64,000 nucleotides of DNA from Tunturibacter psychrotolerans (GTDB lineage Bacteria; Acidobacteriota; Terriglobia; Terriglobales; Acidobacteriaceae). Made by a program: the position numbers and the translations under genes. The stretch spans positions 2,232,001 through 2,296,000 of the forward strand of contig NZ_CP132942.1 in the NCBI RefSeq assembly GCF_040359615.1, given 5' to 3'. Of this stretch, positions 26,352 to 35,600 are shown piece by piece. Every line of letters starts with the position of its first letter. Position 1 is the first letter of the stretch. The notes under the pieces were generated by a model. It did no database searches and had not been told where the DNA came from. It worked only from the letters and a program-made list of their open reading frames with translations.

Positions 26352-27488
26352 CTACTGTGGCGGCTGGTCTCCAGGCCGCGATTGCAGATCAGGGTTGCTG
26401 CTCGTGCTCTCTGTATTTTTTGTTGGAACTTTGAGAGACAAGGTGTTGGTCAGACGGAAGCGGATGAGGCTTTCGGACGGGATCTGAACTTGCTCGCCGC
26501 GGGTGATGGTGTTTGCGCCTGCACCAACACCGCCGCCTGCGGCTGCGCCGATCGCTGCTCCTTTGCCGCCACCGAGGATGCCACCGAGGATAGCACCGAC
26601 GGCTGCTCCACCACCGACTTTCTCGGCTGTGTTTTTGCCGCGACCCTTGCCCTCGACGCTGTAGGGTTCGGTGGTGACGGCGAGTTTTTCGCCGCGGCGG
26701 GTGATGCTGGTGAGTTCGACAGTGAGGAGTGAGCTGCCTTTGTAGTGGGCTGCTTCCTGCACGGCAGAGACACGGCCTGTGACGGCGGTGCCCTGACGGA
26801 TGACGACGAGGTCGTCGAGGATGATGTCGGTGGCGACGGTGCCGGTGAAGGTGTCGCCTTGTTGCGTGGTGGCGCTGTCGAGGGTTTGCGTGATGCGGAT
26901 GGGGATGGTCGTGTCGGGCGGAACTGTGATGCTACGGAACTCGGGCACGGGTGGTGGGGGCGGGGGCGGCGGTGGGAGCTCCTGCTGCGGCGGGGGCGGC
27001 GGTGTGGCTGCTGCTTCCTGAGGGGGCGGAGGCGGTTGGGCGGGAGCGGGCTCCTGGACGATTGGGGCTGGCTTTGGCTTCGCTGCTGGTTTTGGGGTGG
27101 GGAGTTTCTTTGGCGCGACGGGTGCGGGCGTGGGCGGCGGTGGGACGACTGCGGCAGTCATGGCCACGGGAGCCTGCACGGAAAGATTGTTGACTACGGT
27201 CTTGATGCCGGCGACTTGTGCGGCGTCAGCGGCGGCGAGGGAGCGCGCTGCTTCACTGCTGACGGTTCCGTTGAGGGTGGCGACTTTGTCCTGAACGGAG
27301 GAGTTGATCGGTTCGGACTTGAGGGCGTCATCGTTGGTGAGGCGGGTTTGCAGGGCAGCGGTCAGGCTGGCGTCGTCGGTAGGGACGGCGGGTGCGGAGC
27401 TTTTGCATCCGGCAAAGCTGAGTGCGATGGCGAGAGAGCCGATGGCCAGAAGAGCGCGTGTGGCGGAGAGAGAGCGGTTGGCGTACAT
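26352..27488 (-). CDS. BON-domain lipoprotein with Pro-rich linker and glycine zipper
   Basis: About 378 residues. A lipobox SFAGCKSS follows a hydrophobic signal, so it is a lipoprotein. A BON-like domain (ALQTRLTNDDALKSEPIN onward, about residues 45-110) binds membrane or phospholipid in relatives such as OsmY. Then comes a Pro-rich linker (about 120-190), a beta domain containing TTIPIRITQTLDSATTQQG, a glycine zipper (GGGAAVGAILGGILGGGKG), and a final beta strand set. I set the start at the ATG (27486-27488) with AAAGGGG upstream. The role is envelope structure or stress; this is inference. Confidence 0.8.
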   Translation of the reverse strand: MYANRSLSATRALLAIGSLAIALSFAGCKSSAPAVPTDDASLTAALQTRLTNDDALKSEPINSSVQDKVATLNGTVSSEAARSLAAADAAQVAGIKTVVNNLSVQAPVAMTAAVVPPPPTPAPVAPKKLPTPKPAAKPKPAPIVQEPAPAQPPPPPQEAAATPPPPPQQELPPPPPPPPPVPEFRSITVPPDTTIPIRITQTLDSATTQQGDTFTGTVATDIILDDLVVIRQGTAVTGRVSAVQEAAHYKGSSLLTVELTSITRRGEKLAVTTEPYSVEGKGRGKNTAEKVGGGAAVGAILGGILGGGKGAAIGAAAGGGVGAGANTITRGEQVQIPSESLIRFRLTNTLSLKVPTKNTESTSSNPDLQSRPGDQPPQ

Positions 27489-27914
27489 GAAACCCCTTTC
27501 GTGCGTCGAGGGAGACGCTCTGCGAACACTGTAAACCACTGAACAGGTATCCGATGCAGCGTCTTAGACGGAAGTTTCGAGTGAACCGGGTTTGCTCGTT
27601 TTTCGCGGAGGATGATCTTGTTATTGACTGTTAGACGAGGCGGTTCAGGAAAGATATCAGCTTGCTTTCGGCAAAAAGTGAAAAGCGAGCAGAGAGGAGG
27701 TTTGCGGCAAATGACCGTAGTGAGGGGTTTGGCGCGCAACCTAATTGGAGTGCAGGGCATCTTCCTAGACACAGCGAAGTTGCGATTGCCCGAGCAATCG
27801 AATCGAGTGAAGATTTGAAGTGGTTTTCGGATCTGATGGATTGGAAATCTAAGAAGTTGAGATATAAAGGCGGAAGGCAGATTCTGAACCGAAGCCTGAA
27901 AGAGGAGAATGAGT
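27489..27914. other. Divergent intergenic region upstream of the YtxH gene
   Basis: About 426 bases separate the BON lipoprotein and YtxH starts. I see no gene: open frames are short and lack ribosome sites. A promoter candidate for the plus strand lies at 27841-27868. The composition is noticeably less GC-rich than the neighbouring genes. Confidence 0.5.
27841..27868 (+). promoter_or_regulatory. Sigma70-like promoter candidate for the YtxH gene
   Basis: TTGGAA (-35) and TATAAA (-10) are 16 bases apart, and the -10 ends 46 bases before the YtxH start codon, a normal leader length. This is a match by eye only. Confidence 0.4.
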
Positions 27915-28304
27915 ATGTCAGATAACGACGAGAGTGTGAGTGGATTGGGTTGGTTCCTGGCGGGACTGGGCATCGGTGCCCTTGTCGGTGTGTTGTATGC
28001 CCCAAAGGCCGGGAAAGAGACGCGAGAGGATCTGGTCGCGAGCGCTCTTGATGCCAAGGATCGGGCTGCTGTCCTTGCCCAACAGGCGCAGGATCGTGCG
28101 GCAGTTCTGGCGCAACAGGGTAAGCAGCAAGTGAACGAATATGTCGATCGCGGCAAGGAGTACTACGACAAGGGACGGACGCAGTGGGCTCAATATGTCG
28201 AGAAGGGGAAGGGCCTGGTTCAGGAACACGCCGATAAGGTATCTTCTGCGATCGACGCGGGCAAACAAGCGTATGTGAGCACGACGGGCGAATCCAACTC
28301 GTAG
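27915..28304 (+). CDS. YtxH-domain protein
   Basis: About 129 residues. The N-terminal transmembrane helix (GLGWFLAGLGIGALVGVLYAP) followed by KAGKETREDL is the hallmark of YtxH, a family known from stress operons. The rest is a long amphipathic helix with a repeated DRAAVLAQQ unit, which suggests a coiled coil. GAGGAG with 7-base spacing favours the ATG at 27915 over one two codons upstream. It is followed by a terminator-like hairpin, then by a DUF948-like protein, the same combination as ytxG-ytxH in Bacillus. Confidence 0.8.
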   Translation: MSDNDESVSGLGWFLAGLGIGALVGVLYAPKAGKETREDLVASALDAKDRAAVLAQQAQDRAAVLAQQGKQQVNEYVDRGKEYYDKGRTQWAQYVEKGKGLVQEHADKVSSAIDAGKQAYVSTTGESNS

Positions 28305-28343
28305 AACAGTTCTGGTCCTCGTTGTCGTCGTTTCTGATAGTCT

Positions 28344-28377
28344 AGGCCCGGTCGACCCCTTGCTGGCGGCCGGGCCT
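28344..28377 (+). terminator. Hairpin between the YtxH and DUF948-like genes
   Basis: AGGCCCGG pairs with CCGGGCCT (8 bp, perfect) around an 18-base loop, then TATGATTTG. The T run is broken, so termination may be partial and allow some read-through. Confidence 0.5.
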
Positions 28378-28418
28378 TATGATTTGTTATCTCGTAACTT
28401 GAGGGATTGAGAGACTTT

Positions 28419-28988
28419 ATGGAAGCGATGCGGATCGTGATGTCAGGTATGTGGCTGCAAGATGCGGACTCGCTTTCTTCAGGGAACTCGCGGCTATTGA
28501 TGGTCTTCGTTGGAATGGTGGCCGTTGCGCTGATCGCACAGGCGGTTGCTTTGATTGCGATGGCTGTCGGCGCGGCGAAGACGCGGAAGCGTGGACTTGA
28601 GATTTTTGAAGAGATACGCGCGAAGCTGACGCCGGTTTTGGAAAACTCTCATGGGTTTATTCAAGAGACGACTCCGAAGATTAAAATCATCACCGACAAT
28701 CTGGTCGAGACGAGTCATGTGGTTCGTGCCAAAGCGATGGAGTTCGATGCGACTGCGAGCGATTTGAACTCGAAGACGCGCGCGCAGTTGGACCGGGTGG
28801 ATGGGATGGTGACTTCGGTTCTGAATACGACGAACGACATCTCGGAGACGGTTCAGCGCGGGATCAAGTTGCCGGTTCGGGAGTTCAATGGCCTGGTGAA
28901 TGGGCTGAAGGCGGGGATAGATGTTTTGGTGGGTCGGGCGAAAGGGCCGGGCAGGAACTCGCGGCGGGATACTGATCCGGGCTGGTAG
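28419..28988 (+). CDS. DUF948-like membrane-anchored coiled-coil protein
   Basis: About 189 residues. One membrane helix near residues 28-50 (FVGMVAVALIAQAVALIAMA) is followed by a basic KTRKRG stop-transfer and a long helical region with ENSHGFIQETTPKIKIITDN and other heptad-like repeats, which fits a DUF948/apolipoprotein-like coiled coil. The start ATG at 28419 is preceded only by a weak GAGAG; a TTG four codons upstream is open. In Bacillus the YtxG (DUF948) and YtxH pair is under general-stress control. Here the two are adjacent, so a shared stress role is likely. Confidence 0.65.
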   Translation: MEAMRIVMSGMWLQDADSLSSGNSRLLMVFVGMVAVALIAQAVALIAMAVGAAKTRKRGLEIFEEIRAKLTPVLENSHGFIQETTPKIKIITDNLVETSHVVRAKAMEFDATASDLNSKTRAQLDRVDGMVTSVLNTTNDISETVQRGIKLPVREFNGLVNGLKAGIDVLVGRAKGPGRNSRRDTDPGW

Positions 28989-29060
28989 GAGCTTTTGTTT
29001 TGTTCTCGGACTCAGGAGTTAGTGGACCGCTTTGGGCTTTTGTTGAGGATGAGGAAGAAA

Positions 29061-29105
29061 GCAACAGCAGATCCCCTTCGGGATGACAACCAGAAAAGCG
29101 GCAAC
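29061..29105 (+). repeat. Palindromic repeat, copy 4
   Basis: The unit GCAACAGCAGATCCCCTTCG, then GGATGACAACCAGAAAAGCGGCAAC, differs from the others in hairpin loop size but keeps the ATCCC/GGGAT stem. It is in the short gap between the DUF948-like stop and the convergent mnmA stop. It is in the same orientation as all other copies in the window. Confidence 0.85.
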
Positions 29106-29128
29106 TAGGAAATCAATGGTTTTTCTGG

Positions 29129-30247
29129 TTAGGTGATCCAACCGCCTCCGACTACCTCGTCTTCCTGGTAGAAGACGGCGGATTGGCCGGGGGTGATGGC
29201 GCGTTGGGGCTCGTCGAAAAAGGCGTGGACGGTTTCGGCGTCTACGCGGGTGAGCGTGGCCATGGCCGGGGTGTGGCGATGGCGGATCTTGATGCTGACA
29301 CGGATGGGTTCGGTAAGCTCGGGGATCGAGATCCAGTTGAGGCGGTTGGCGAAGAGGTCGCGGGACTGGAGATCTTCGTCTGAGCCTACGGTGACCTGGT
29401 GCGAGTCAGGGTGGATGGCGAGGACGTAGAGCGGGTTGGGGCTGGTGATGCCTAGACCCTTGCGCTGGCCGACGGTGAAGCTCTGGATGCCTTCGTGGTG
29501 GCCGATGACTTCTCCGGTGGTGGTGACGAGTTCGCCCGCTGTGTTGGGGAGGTCTTCGCCCTGCTCGTCGAGGTAGGCCTTGAGGAAGGTGTTGTAGTCG
29601 CCCCCTGGGATGAAGCAGATCTCCTGCGAGTCGGACTTTTGCGCTACGGCAAGGCCTGCGTCGGCGGCCATCTGGCGGACGGCAGGCTTCTGCATCTCGC
29701 CGAGGGGGAAGATGGTGCGGCTGAGCTGCTCCTGCGTGAGGCCGAAGAGGAAGTAGGTCTGGTCCTTGGACTTGTCTTCGGGGCGGGAGAGGATCCAGCG
29801 CTGGCGCGTCTCGTCGAAGCGGTTGCGTGCGTAGTGGCCGGTGGCGATGCGATCTGCGCCGATCTGACGGGCGGTCGTGAGGAGCTGGTCGAACTTGAGG
29901 TGATTGTTGCAGAGGGTGCAGGGGATGGGCGTGCGGCCGGCGAGATACTCCGATACGAAGGGCTTAACGACGTCGGCTTCGAATCGCTCCTGCTGGTTGA
30001 CGACGTAGTAGGGGATGTCGAGCTGCTCGGCTACGTGGCGAGCGTCGTAGACGTCGTCGATGGAGCAGCAGCGGCCCTGGACGGCTTCGGGCATGCCCTC
30101 ATGTCCTGCGAGGCGGCGCTGGTTCCAGAGCTGGAGGGTGAGGCCGACGAGCTCGTGACCCTGAGCGCGCAGGAGTGCGGCGACGGCGGAGGAGTCGACT
30201 CCTCCGGACATGGCGACCGCAATCGTGTTGTTGGGCTCGGTGGGCAT
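29129..30247 (-). CDS. mnmA: tRNA 2-thiouridylase MnmA
   Basis: About 372 residues. MnmA thiolates U34 of tRNA(Lys, Glu, Gln), with ATP and sulfur delivered from a cysteine desulfurase. The PP-loop is SGGVDSSAVAALL near residue 13. The nucleophile pair is seen as CTLCNNHLKF (first Cys) and the SQEICFIPGGDY segment (second Cys). The C-terminal beta domain (FTVGQRKGLGI onward) is normal. I took the ATG at 30245-30247 as start; a GTG 27 codons upstream is open but lacks good spacing. A desulfurase gene lies at 45020-46222, not adjacent. Confidence 0.93.
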   Translation of the reverse strand: MPTEPNNTIAVAMSGGVDSSAVAALLRAQGHELVGLTLQLWNQRRLAGHEGMPEAVQGRCCSIDDVYDARHVAEQLDIPYYVVNQQERFEADVVKPFVSEYLAGRTPIPCTLCNNHLKFDQLLTTARQIGADRIATGHYARNRFDETRQRWILSRPEDKSKDQTYFLFGLTQEQLSRTIFPLGEMQKPAVRQMAADAGLAVAQKSDSQEICFIPGGDYNTFLKAYLDEQGEDLPNTAGELVTTTGEVIGHHEGIQSFTVGQRKGLGITSPNPLYVLAIHPDSHQVTVGSDEDLQSRDLFANRLNWISIPELTEPIRVSIKIRHRHTPAMATLTRVDAETVHAFFDEPQRAITPGQSAVFYQEDEVVGGGWIT

Positions 30248-30429
30248 GGAATTGTTCGGGGGCACCGCGGGATGACTTCGCTGAAATAGCCTGAGAAACC
30301 TTGCGATGAGGCGCGTCCTCTGACGCACTCTTCCAGTATATCAACGTGTGGAGAGAGTTCGTTGGTTAGTGCCCGCTGGAATAGATTGCGGGATTGATGG
30401 CGCTTTGCCTCAATCCGCTTGGGACGATT

Positions 30430-31401
30430 TCAGTTTGAGGCGGTGGGGTGGGCTGCCTGTGAGACCTTTCCGATCTTGGGGGAGGTGTTGGCGATTGGGT
30501 AGAGCGAGATACTGTTGCTGGTGAGGATGGCTAGCTGCGTACCATCGGGGGCTAAGGCGAAGGACTGCTCGGCGAGAGAGACGGCGGGATTGATGGAGAA
30601 GAAGAGACGCTTGCCGTCGCTGGCGCGGTAGACGCTGACCTCCTGCTCCTTCAGGTCCTGCTTGTGAAAGTAGGCGCCGCGTGCTTTGGCGACGTGGGCG
30701 CGGACGACGCGGACGGCGAAGTCGTCCTGATTGCTGCTGCTGGAGGATTGCTCGATCTCTTCGGAGGAGCCATGGCCGTTGAGGATGGGATGGCCGTCGA
30801 GACGTATGAGGCGATACCAGTTTTGAAGAGGAGACTGGGTGCAGCCGACGAGGAAGACGGAGTCCGGCAGCGGGGTGGAGATGTTCGGATGGCAGACGGA
30901 GTTGATGTTGGCGATGGTGTGTTCGGTGTGGTCCCAGCGGAGCTCGCGGATGCGCCAGCGGTCGTGACCAACGGTGTTGACTCTGATCTCTCCGGCGTCT
31001 GAGAGAACGGGCGGAGGCAGCGAGGAGCTTTGACGGGTGGTGAGCAGGACGGTGAAATTTTGATCGAAGAGTTGAACGTCGGTGTCCTCTTCGGGGTCGA
31101 TGTGGAGGACGTCGACTAGCTGCTGGTGACTGGTTGGGGTGTGCCGCTCATGCAGGGTTCCGACGGCGATGTAGCTGCCTGAGGGGGAGGCGGAGACGAA
31201 GACGAGTTGGCCGGGGACGGGGGCCTCGCGGAGAACGTTGAGGTTGGCGTCGAGGAGGCGCAGATGATGGCCGAGGTGAACGAGGATCTGACCGGGCGCG
31301 GCAGGCCAGATGAACTGACCTTCTCCCTGGATCTGCCAGTCGACCATCTTTTTAATCTTGAGCGTGGCGGGGTCGAGGAGCACGGCTCGGACGGTGCGCA
31401 T
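30430..31401 (-). CDS. C-terminal part of a split secreted protein, beta-propeller-like
   Basis: A 323-residue open frame rich in beta strands with no signal peptide of its own (FVSASPSGSYIAVGT and FALAPDGTQLAILTS look like propeller blades). The same frame stays open upstream to about 31669 without any start codon and reads as good coding sequence (for example PEIDETSICTAPC). It therefore appears to be the downstream part of the gene at 31442-32485, shifted by one base at a C6 tract. Function is unknown. Confidence 0.65.
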   Translation of the reverse strand: MRTVRAVLLDPATLKIKKMVDWQIQGEGQFIWPAAPGQILVHLGHHLRLLDANLNVLREAPVPGQLVFVSASPSGSYIAVGTLHERHTPTSHQQLVDVLHIDPEEDTDVQLFDQNFTVLLTTRQSSSLPPPVLSDAGEIRVNTVGHDRWRIRELRWDHTEHTIANINSVCHPNISTPLPDSVFLVGCTQSPLQNWYRLIRLDGHPILNGHGSSEEIEQSSSSSNQDDFAVRVVRAHVAKARGAYFHKQDLKEQEVSVYRASDGKRLFFSINPAVSLAEQSFALAPDGTQLAILTSNSISLYPIANTSPKIGKVSQAAHPTASN

Positions 31402-31441
31402 GGATTCGGTGCGGATGCCGGCGGGGAAGCGCTGGCGCAGC

Positions 31442-32485
31442 TTATGAGGGTCGTAGGTGAAGAGAAGGTTCTGGGCGTCGAGGTAGGCGAGGGTGGATTC
31501 GTAGTCGAAGGCGGAGTATTCGCGGGTGTCGTGAGGGACGAAACCGAAGGCGGCAGTGGAGAGGGTACGTGAGGCGTGGACTGCCGCGATATCGGTGGAG
31601 TCGGGGACGAGGGAGCAGGGGGCGGTGCAGATGCTGGTCTCGTCGATCTCGGGTGGGGGCGGCGGGGGGAGGGGGAGCGGGTTTGGGTTCGGGTGGTGGG
31701 GGCGGTGTTGCTGCGGCGGTGAGGTTGGGGGGTGTGGAGTTTTCTGCGAGTTCCGGTTTCGGTGTGGGTGCGACCGAGCCGCGAGGCATGAGCACGAGTT
31801 GGGTGGCGCCTTCGAGGCGGATGTTGTCTTTGAGGGACGTGAGGACGGAGGCTCCGTCGGGACCGGTGCCTACACTGAGAGTGACTTTTTTAAGGCCGAT
31901 GACCTGTCCGGCCTGGATGACTTTGGGGGTCTTGTCATCGGAAGATTTTCCGTTGAGGCTCATGTCATCTTTGCTGGCTATTGGTGTGGCTGCATGGGCT
32001 GAGGATCCGCCGCCCCCCAAGCCTCCTCCGCCTCCCATGGACATGTGAGGTTGCGTGCTTGATGCGCCGAGGTTTGTGCTGGAGTCTCTGAGCGGCATGC
32101 CTTCATCGACTTCGGGGGCGGCGATGAGGGCGAAGAGTGTGAACTGAATGGGCGCGATGCGGCCGTCACAGTCGGCGTGGTCGAAGGCGATGGTGAGGCT
32201 GGATCCTTTGCTTTGTTTTGTTCGCTTCTCGATGGCGACGATGTGGCCGGTGACGGCGGAGCCGGTGCGGAGATGACAGGAGGGGTCATTCCAGTCGACG
32301 CGGGCCTTCGCGAAGACCGGAGCTCCCAGTGCAAGTTTGTTGGCGTCCACGGGCGCGAGCAGTTCGGCCTGGAGGGGGGCCTGGGGGTTGATTCTGCGAT
32401 CTTGTTTTTCGCGCGAAGATTGAGCGCGGCTGAAGCTAACGAGGACAGCTATCGTGCAGATACAGAGGAGAGCCCGGTGCATCAT
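31442..32485 (-). CDS. N-terminal part of a split secreted protein (frameshifted at C6 tract)
   Basis: The protein starts MMHRALLCICTIAVLVSFSR, a clear signal peptide, after GAAGG. The mature domain contains the module GSAVTGHIVAIEKRTKQSKG, which is also found in the BON lipoprotein at 26352-27488. A Gly-rich and then Pro-rich linker follows. Beyond about 31669 this frame turns Arg/Pro-rich with no sense of domain, while the -1 register on the same strand continues as good coding sequence into the 30430-31401 frame. A single base too many in the C6 run at 31664-31669 would explain this. It is either a real frameshift mutation, a phase-variable tract or a sequencing error. Confidence 0.7.
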   Translation of the reverse strand: MMHRALLCICTIAVLVSFSRAQSSREKQDRRINPQAPLQAELLAPVDANKLALGAPVFAKARVDWNDPSCHLRTGSAVTGHIVAIEKRTKQSKGSSLTIAFDHADCDGRIAPIQFTLFALIAAPEVDEGMPLRDSSTNLGASSTQPHMSMGGGGGLGGGGSSAHAATPIASKDDMSLNGKSSDDKTPKVIQAGQVIGLKKVTLSVGTGPDGASVLTSLKDNIRLEGATQLVLMPRGSVAPTPKPELAENSTPPNLTAAATPPPPPEPKPAPPPPAAPTRDRRDQHLHRPLLPRPRLHRYRGSPRLTYPLHCRLRFRPSRHPRILRLRLRIHPRLPRRPEPSLHLRPS

Positions 32486-32576
32486 GATGAAGCCTTCACT
32501 TTTAGCGATGATTTTAAGTATGGCAGAAGTCTGGGCCACAGGTATAGCTGCGAGACGTTGTTTCTGGGAGGGTTTT

Positions 32577-32631
32577 TGCAAAAAAAGAAGCCGCGTTGAG
32601 TTTTCCATTTGCGATGGAAACTCAACGCGGC
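32577..32631 (-). terminator. Rho-independent terminator after the alpha-mannosidase gene
   Basis: An 18-bp stem with one bulged base (GCCGCGTTGAGTTT on the left arm) and a 5-base loop is followed on the minus strand by TTCTTTTTTT. It lies 23 bases beyond the GH38 stop. It is the strongest terminator in the window. Confidence 0.9.
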
Positions 32632-32654
32632 GTAAATGCAAGAACGAAAGACGG

Positions 32655-35600
32655 CTATTGGTTATTTGTCGTGGTGGCTTGGCGGGGATAGATGGCCTGG
32701 AGGGTGATGATCTCGTAGGGCTTGATGGGAACGGTGACTACGTCGCCGGTTAAGGGGAGATGTCCGCCTTCGGGCTTCTCCATCATGTTGGATTCGACGG
32801 CGTAGGTGGCGCCGTGGGGGATGTGGAGTTTGACTTCGGTTGGGGTACCGGCCCACTCGTACATGCGGAAGACGAGAGCGTCGGAGTCTTCGGCTTTTTT
32901 GATGGCGGTCAGGGTTACGTTGGGGTTTTCGACTTCGGCCCATGAGGATTGCGCGGGCAGGGTGCCGGTGTGGGCGAAGACTTGGGTGGCTTTGAGTGGG
33001 TCGTTGAGCTCGTAGCCGCGACGGACGGTCTGGGCTTGCTTCCAGGAGCCGGTGTGGGGGTAGATGGAGTAGACGAAGTGCTGGTGACCGCGGTCGGCGT
33101 CGGCGTCAGGCCAGGTGGGGGAACGCAGGAGCGTGATGCGGAGGGTGTTGCCGACCGCGTCATAGCCGTACTTTGAGTCGTTGAGGACGGAGAGCCCCTG
33201 GTTGGCATCACCGAGGTCGGCCCAGCGCATGGCTGGGACTTCGAACTGGGCTTTCTCCCAGGAGTTGTTGCGAGTGGTGGGCCGCTCAATGGAGCCGTAG
33301 GGGATTTCGTAGGTGGCTTTAGGTGCGGTTGCGGCTAACGGGAACGCGGCTTTGAGGAGGACGTGGGATTCGTGCCAGTCGATGTCATTGGAGATGTCGA
33401 CGTGGTCGGCGCCGGCGTCGAGAGAGATGTTCTGGGTGAAGGTGGAGTTTTGCCAGTGGCGAGAGATGCGGATGCTCTTGCGAAGGGGGCTGTACCGGAT
33501 GACATGAATTGAGTCGACGTGATCGATGATGGTGGGGGCTTTATCGAGTGTGCCGGGATCGATGTTCCATGCGTCGTACTGCTTCGGGGTGTCGACGAAG
33601 GCTTGTAGCTGGTTGCCGCAGGAGTTTGGGGCCAGATACTTGTGAGTGGCTGCCGGATCGCTGATCTGGGTGATGCAGCCAGTCCTGGAGTCGATGGACA
33701 CTTTTAGCTTGTCGTTGGCGAGCGTCAGGTCGGAGGGTGCGGTTTCGTAACCGCGCGGCTGTTTGGCTGATGACGCGGTTGCGTGCAGAACGCTGTATCC
33801 GAGTGCGGGTACATCAATCGTGGCGAGTACGGTGTGCTCTCGACTATTTGATCCTTCGTTCAGATCTTCGTATGGAAGCTTGTTTCCGGCGTCATCGGTG
33901 AGAGCTAGTTCACCGACTTCGGGCGTTTGGACATTGATCTGGATTGTTTCTTTGCGTGGCCATGCAAGCGTGTTCGTAACCAGTATCGGTTCGCCCGGTT
34001 GATTCGCTGTGTTGATCTGGTCGGCGAGGGTTTTGACGGAGGCGTTGTTGATGAGTGCGTCGGAGTTAAAGACTTCGGTGTAGTCGCGCTGGGCGTCTTT
34101 GTAGATGATGGCGATGCCTGAGCCGGCTGCGAGGTCGTGGAACTGGTTGAAGGTGATTTTTTTCCAGCTCTCGGTGAGCTCGTCGGCCGGATAGGGGCTG
34201 CCGGCGAGCCATGCGAAGGAGGCTAGTTTTTCTGCGTCGAGAGTTGCGACTTCGCTGTTGCGCATGTTGCGTTTGTGCGCAGCTTGCGTGGTGTAGATGC
34301 CGCGGTGGTATTCGAAGTAGAGCTCGTCTTTCCAGGTGGGGATGCCTAGTGCGCCGTTTGCCGCTGCTGGTGCGGTGTAGCCTTTGGCGATCGAGTCGTA
34401 GTTCCACGTGGGGGAGTTGGAGTTGAGGTTTTTTTCTACGTTGGTGAAGTACTGCTGCGCGGTGTGGTAGCGCATGGTGGGGACTGCGTCGTGATCTTTT
34501 GTGCCTGCGGCGATCCAGTGGTCGGCTTGATCGAGCATGGCGCGGGTGGGACCGCCGCCGTGGTCGCCGATGCCGTAGAGGTCGAGCATCTCGGTGGTGC
34601 CGGGGTTGCGGTCAGCGGACTCGGCGAAGTCAGCGGAGATGCGGGTGGGGTTTACGTTGTCGTGGACGTAGTCGGTGGGGAAGTAGGTCAGGACCTTGCT
34701 GCCGTCGGGCGATTCCCACCAGAAGAGGCGGAACGGGAGCTGATTGGTGTCGTTCCAGTGCATCTTCTGCGTGACGAAGTAGTCGAGGCCGGAACGTTTG
34801 TAGATCTGAGGGAGCTGCCAGTTGTAGCCGAAGGAGTCTGGGTTCCAGCCGATCCGGGCGGTGACGCCGTACTCCTTCTGAAAGTAGCGCTGGCCTACGA
34901 GGAGCTGACGGATTTGTGACTCTCCGTCGGGCAGGTTGAGATCGGGTTCGACCCACATGCCGCCGACTATTTCCCAACGACCCTCTTTGACTCGCTGACG
35001 GATCTGGTCGTTGAGGGCGGGATACTTTTCGGCCATCCACTCGGTGTATTGTGCGGCGGATTGCGAGAAGGTGTAGTCGGGATACTCATTCATCAGTTGG
35101 AGCGCGGTGGTGAAGGTGCGCTTGACTACGTCGACGGTCTCGCTTTTGGGCCAGAGCCAGGCGGCGTCGATGTGAGAGTTTCCGGCTAGGTCGATTTTGG
35201 CTTCAGAGAGAACCGGGTGGAGGGCGATGAGAATCTCCTGCGCGTGGCGGAGGGATTTGTCGAAGGCGGCCTGGTCGGCTGCGGCTAGGGCGTTGGTGTC
35301 GATGGATGCTACGGCTTCTTCTACTTTGGGGAGGAGATCTTTGCGCGGGGGTGCGAGGGAGGGGAGGATATTTGCCGCGGCGATGCACTGGATGCGGATG
35401 TCATCGGGGGATGGGCGGGCGGTGGCGCCGGTTGCGTCGGGGTTGGGTTCGATGCGGAGACTGATGCCGGAGAAGGTTTTGTCGTCGACGGTCTGGAGGA
35501 GCTTGACGGCTACGAGGATCTTGTCGCCGGGCTTGGCGGGTTCGAAGAGGATGATGGGTTCGAGGTCGTCGCCGAGGGCTACGCGGCGGCCGTTAAAGTA

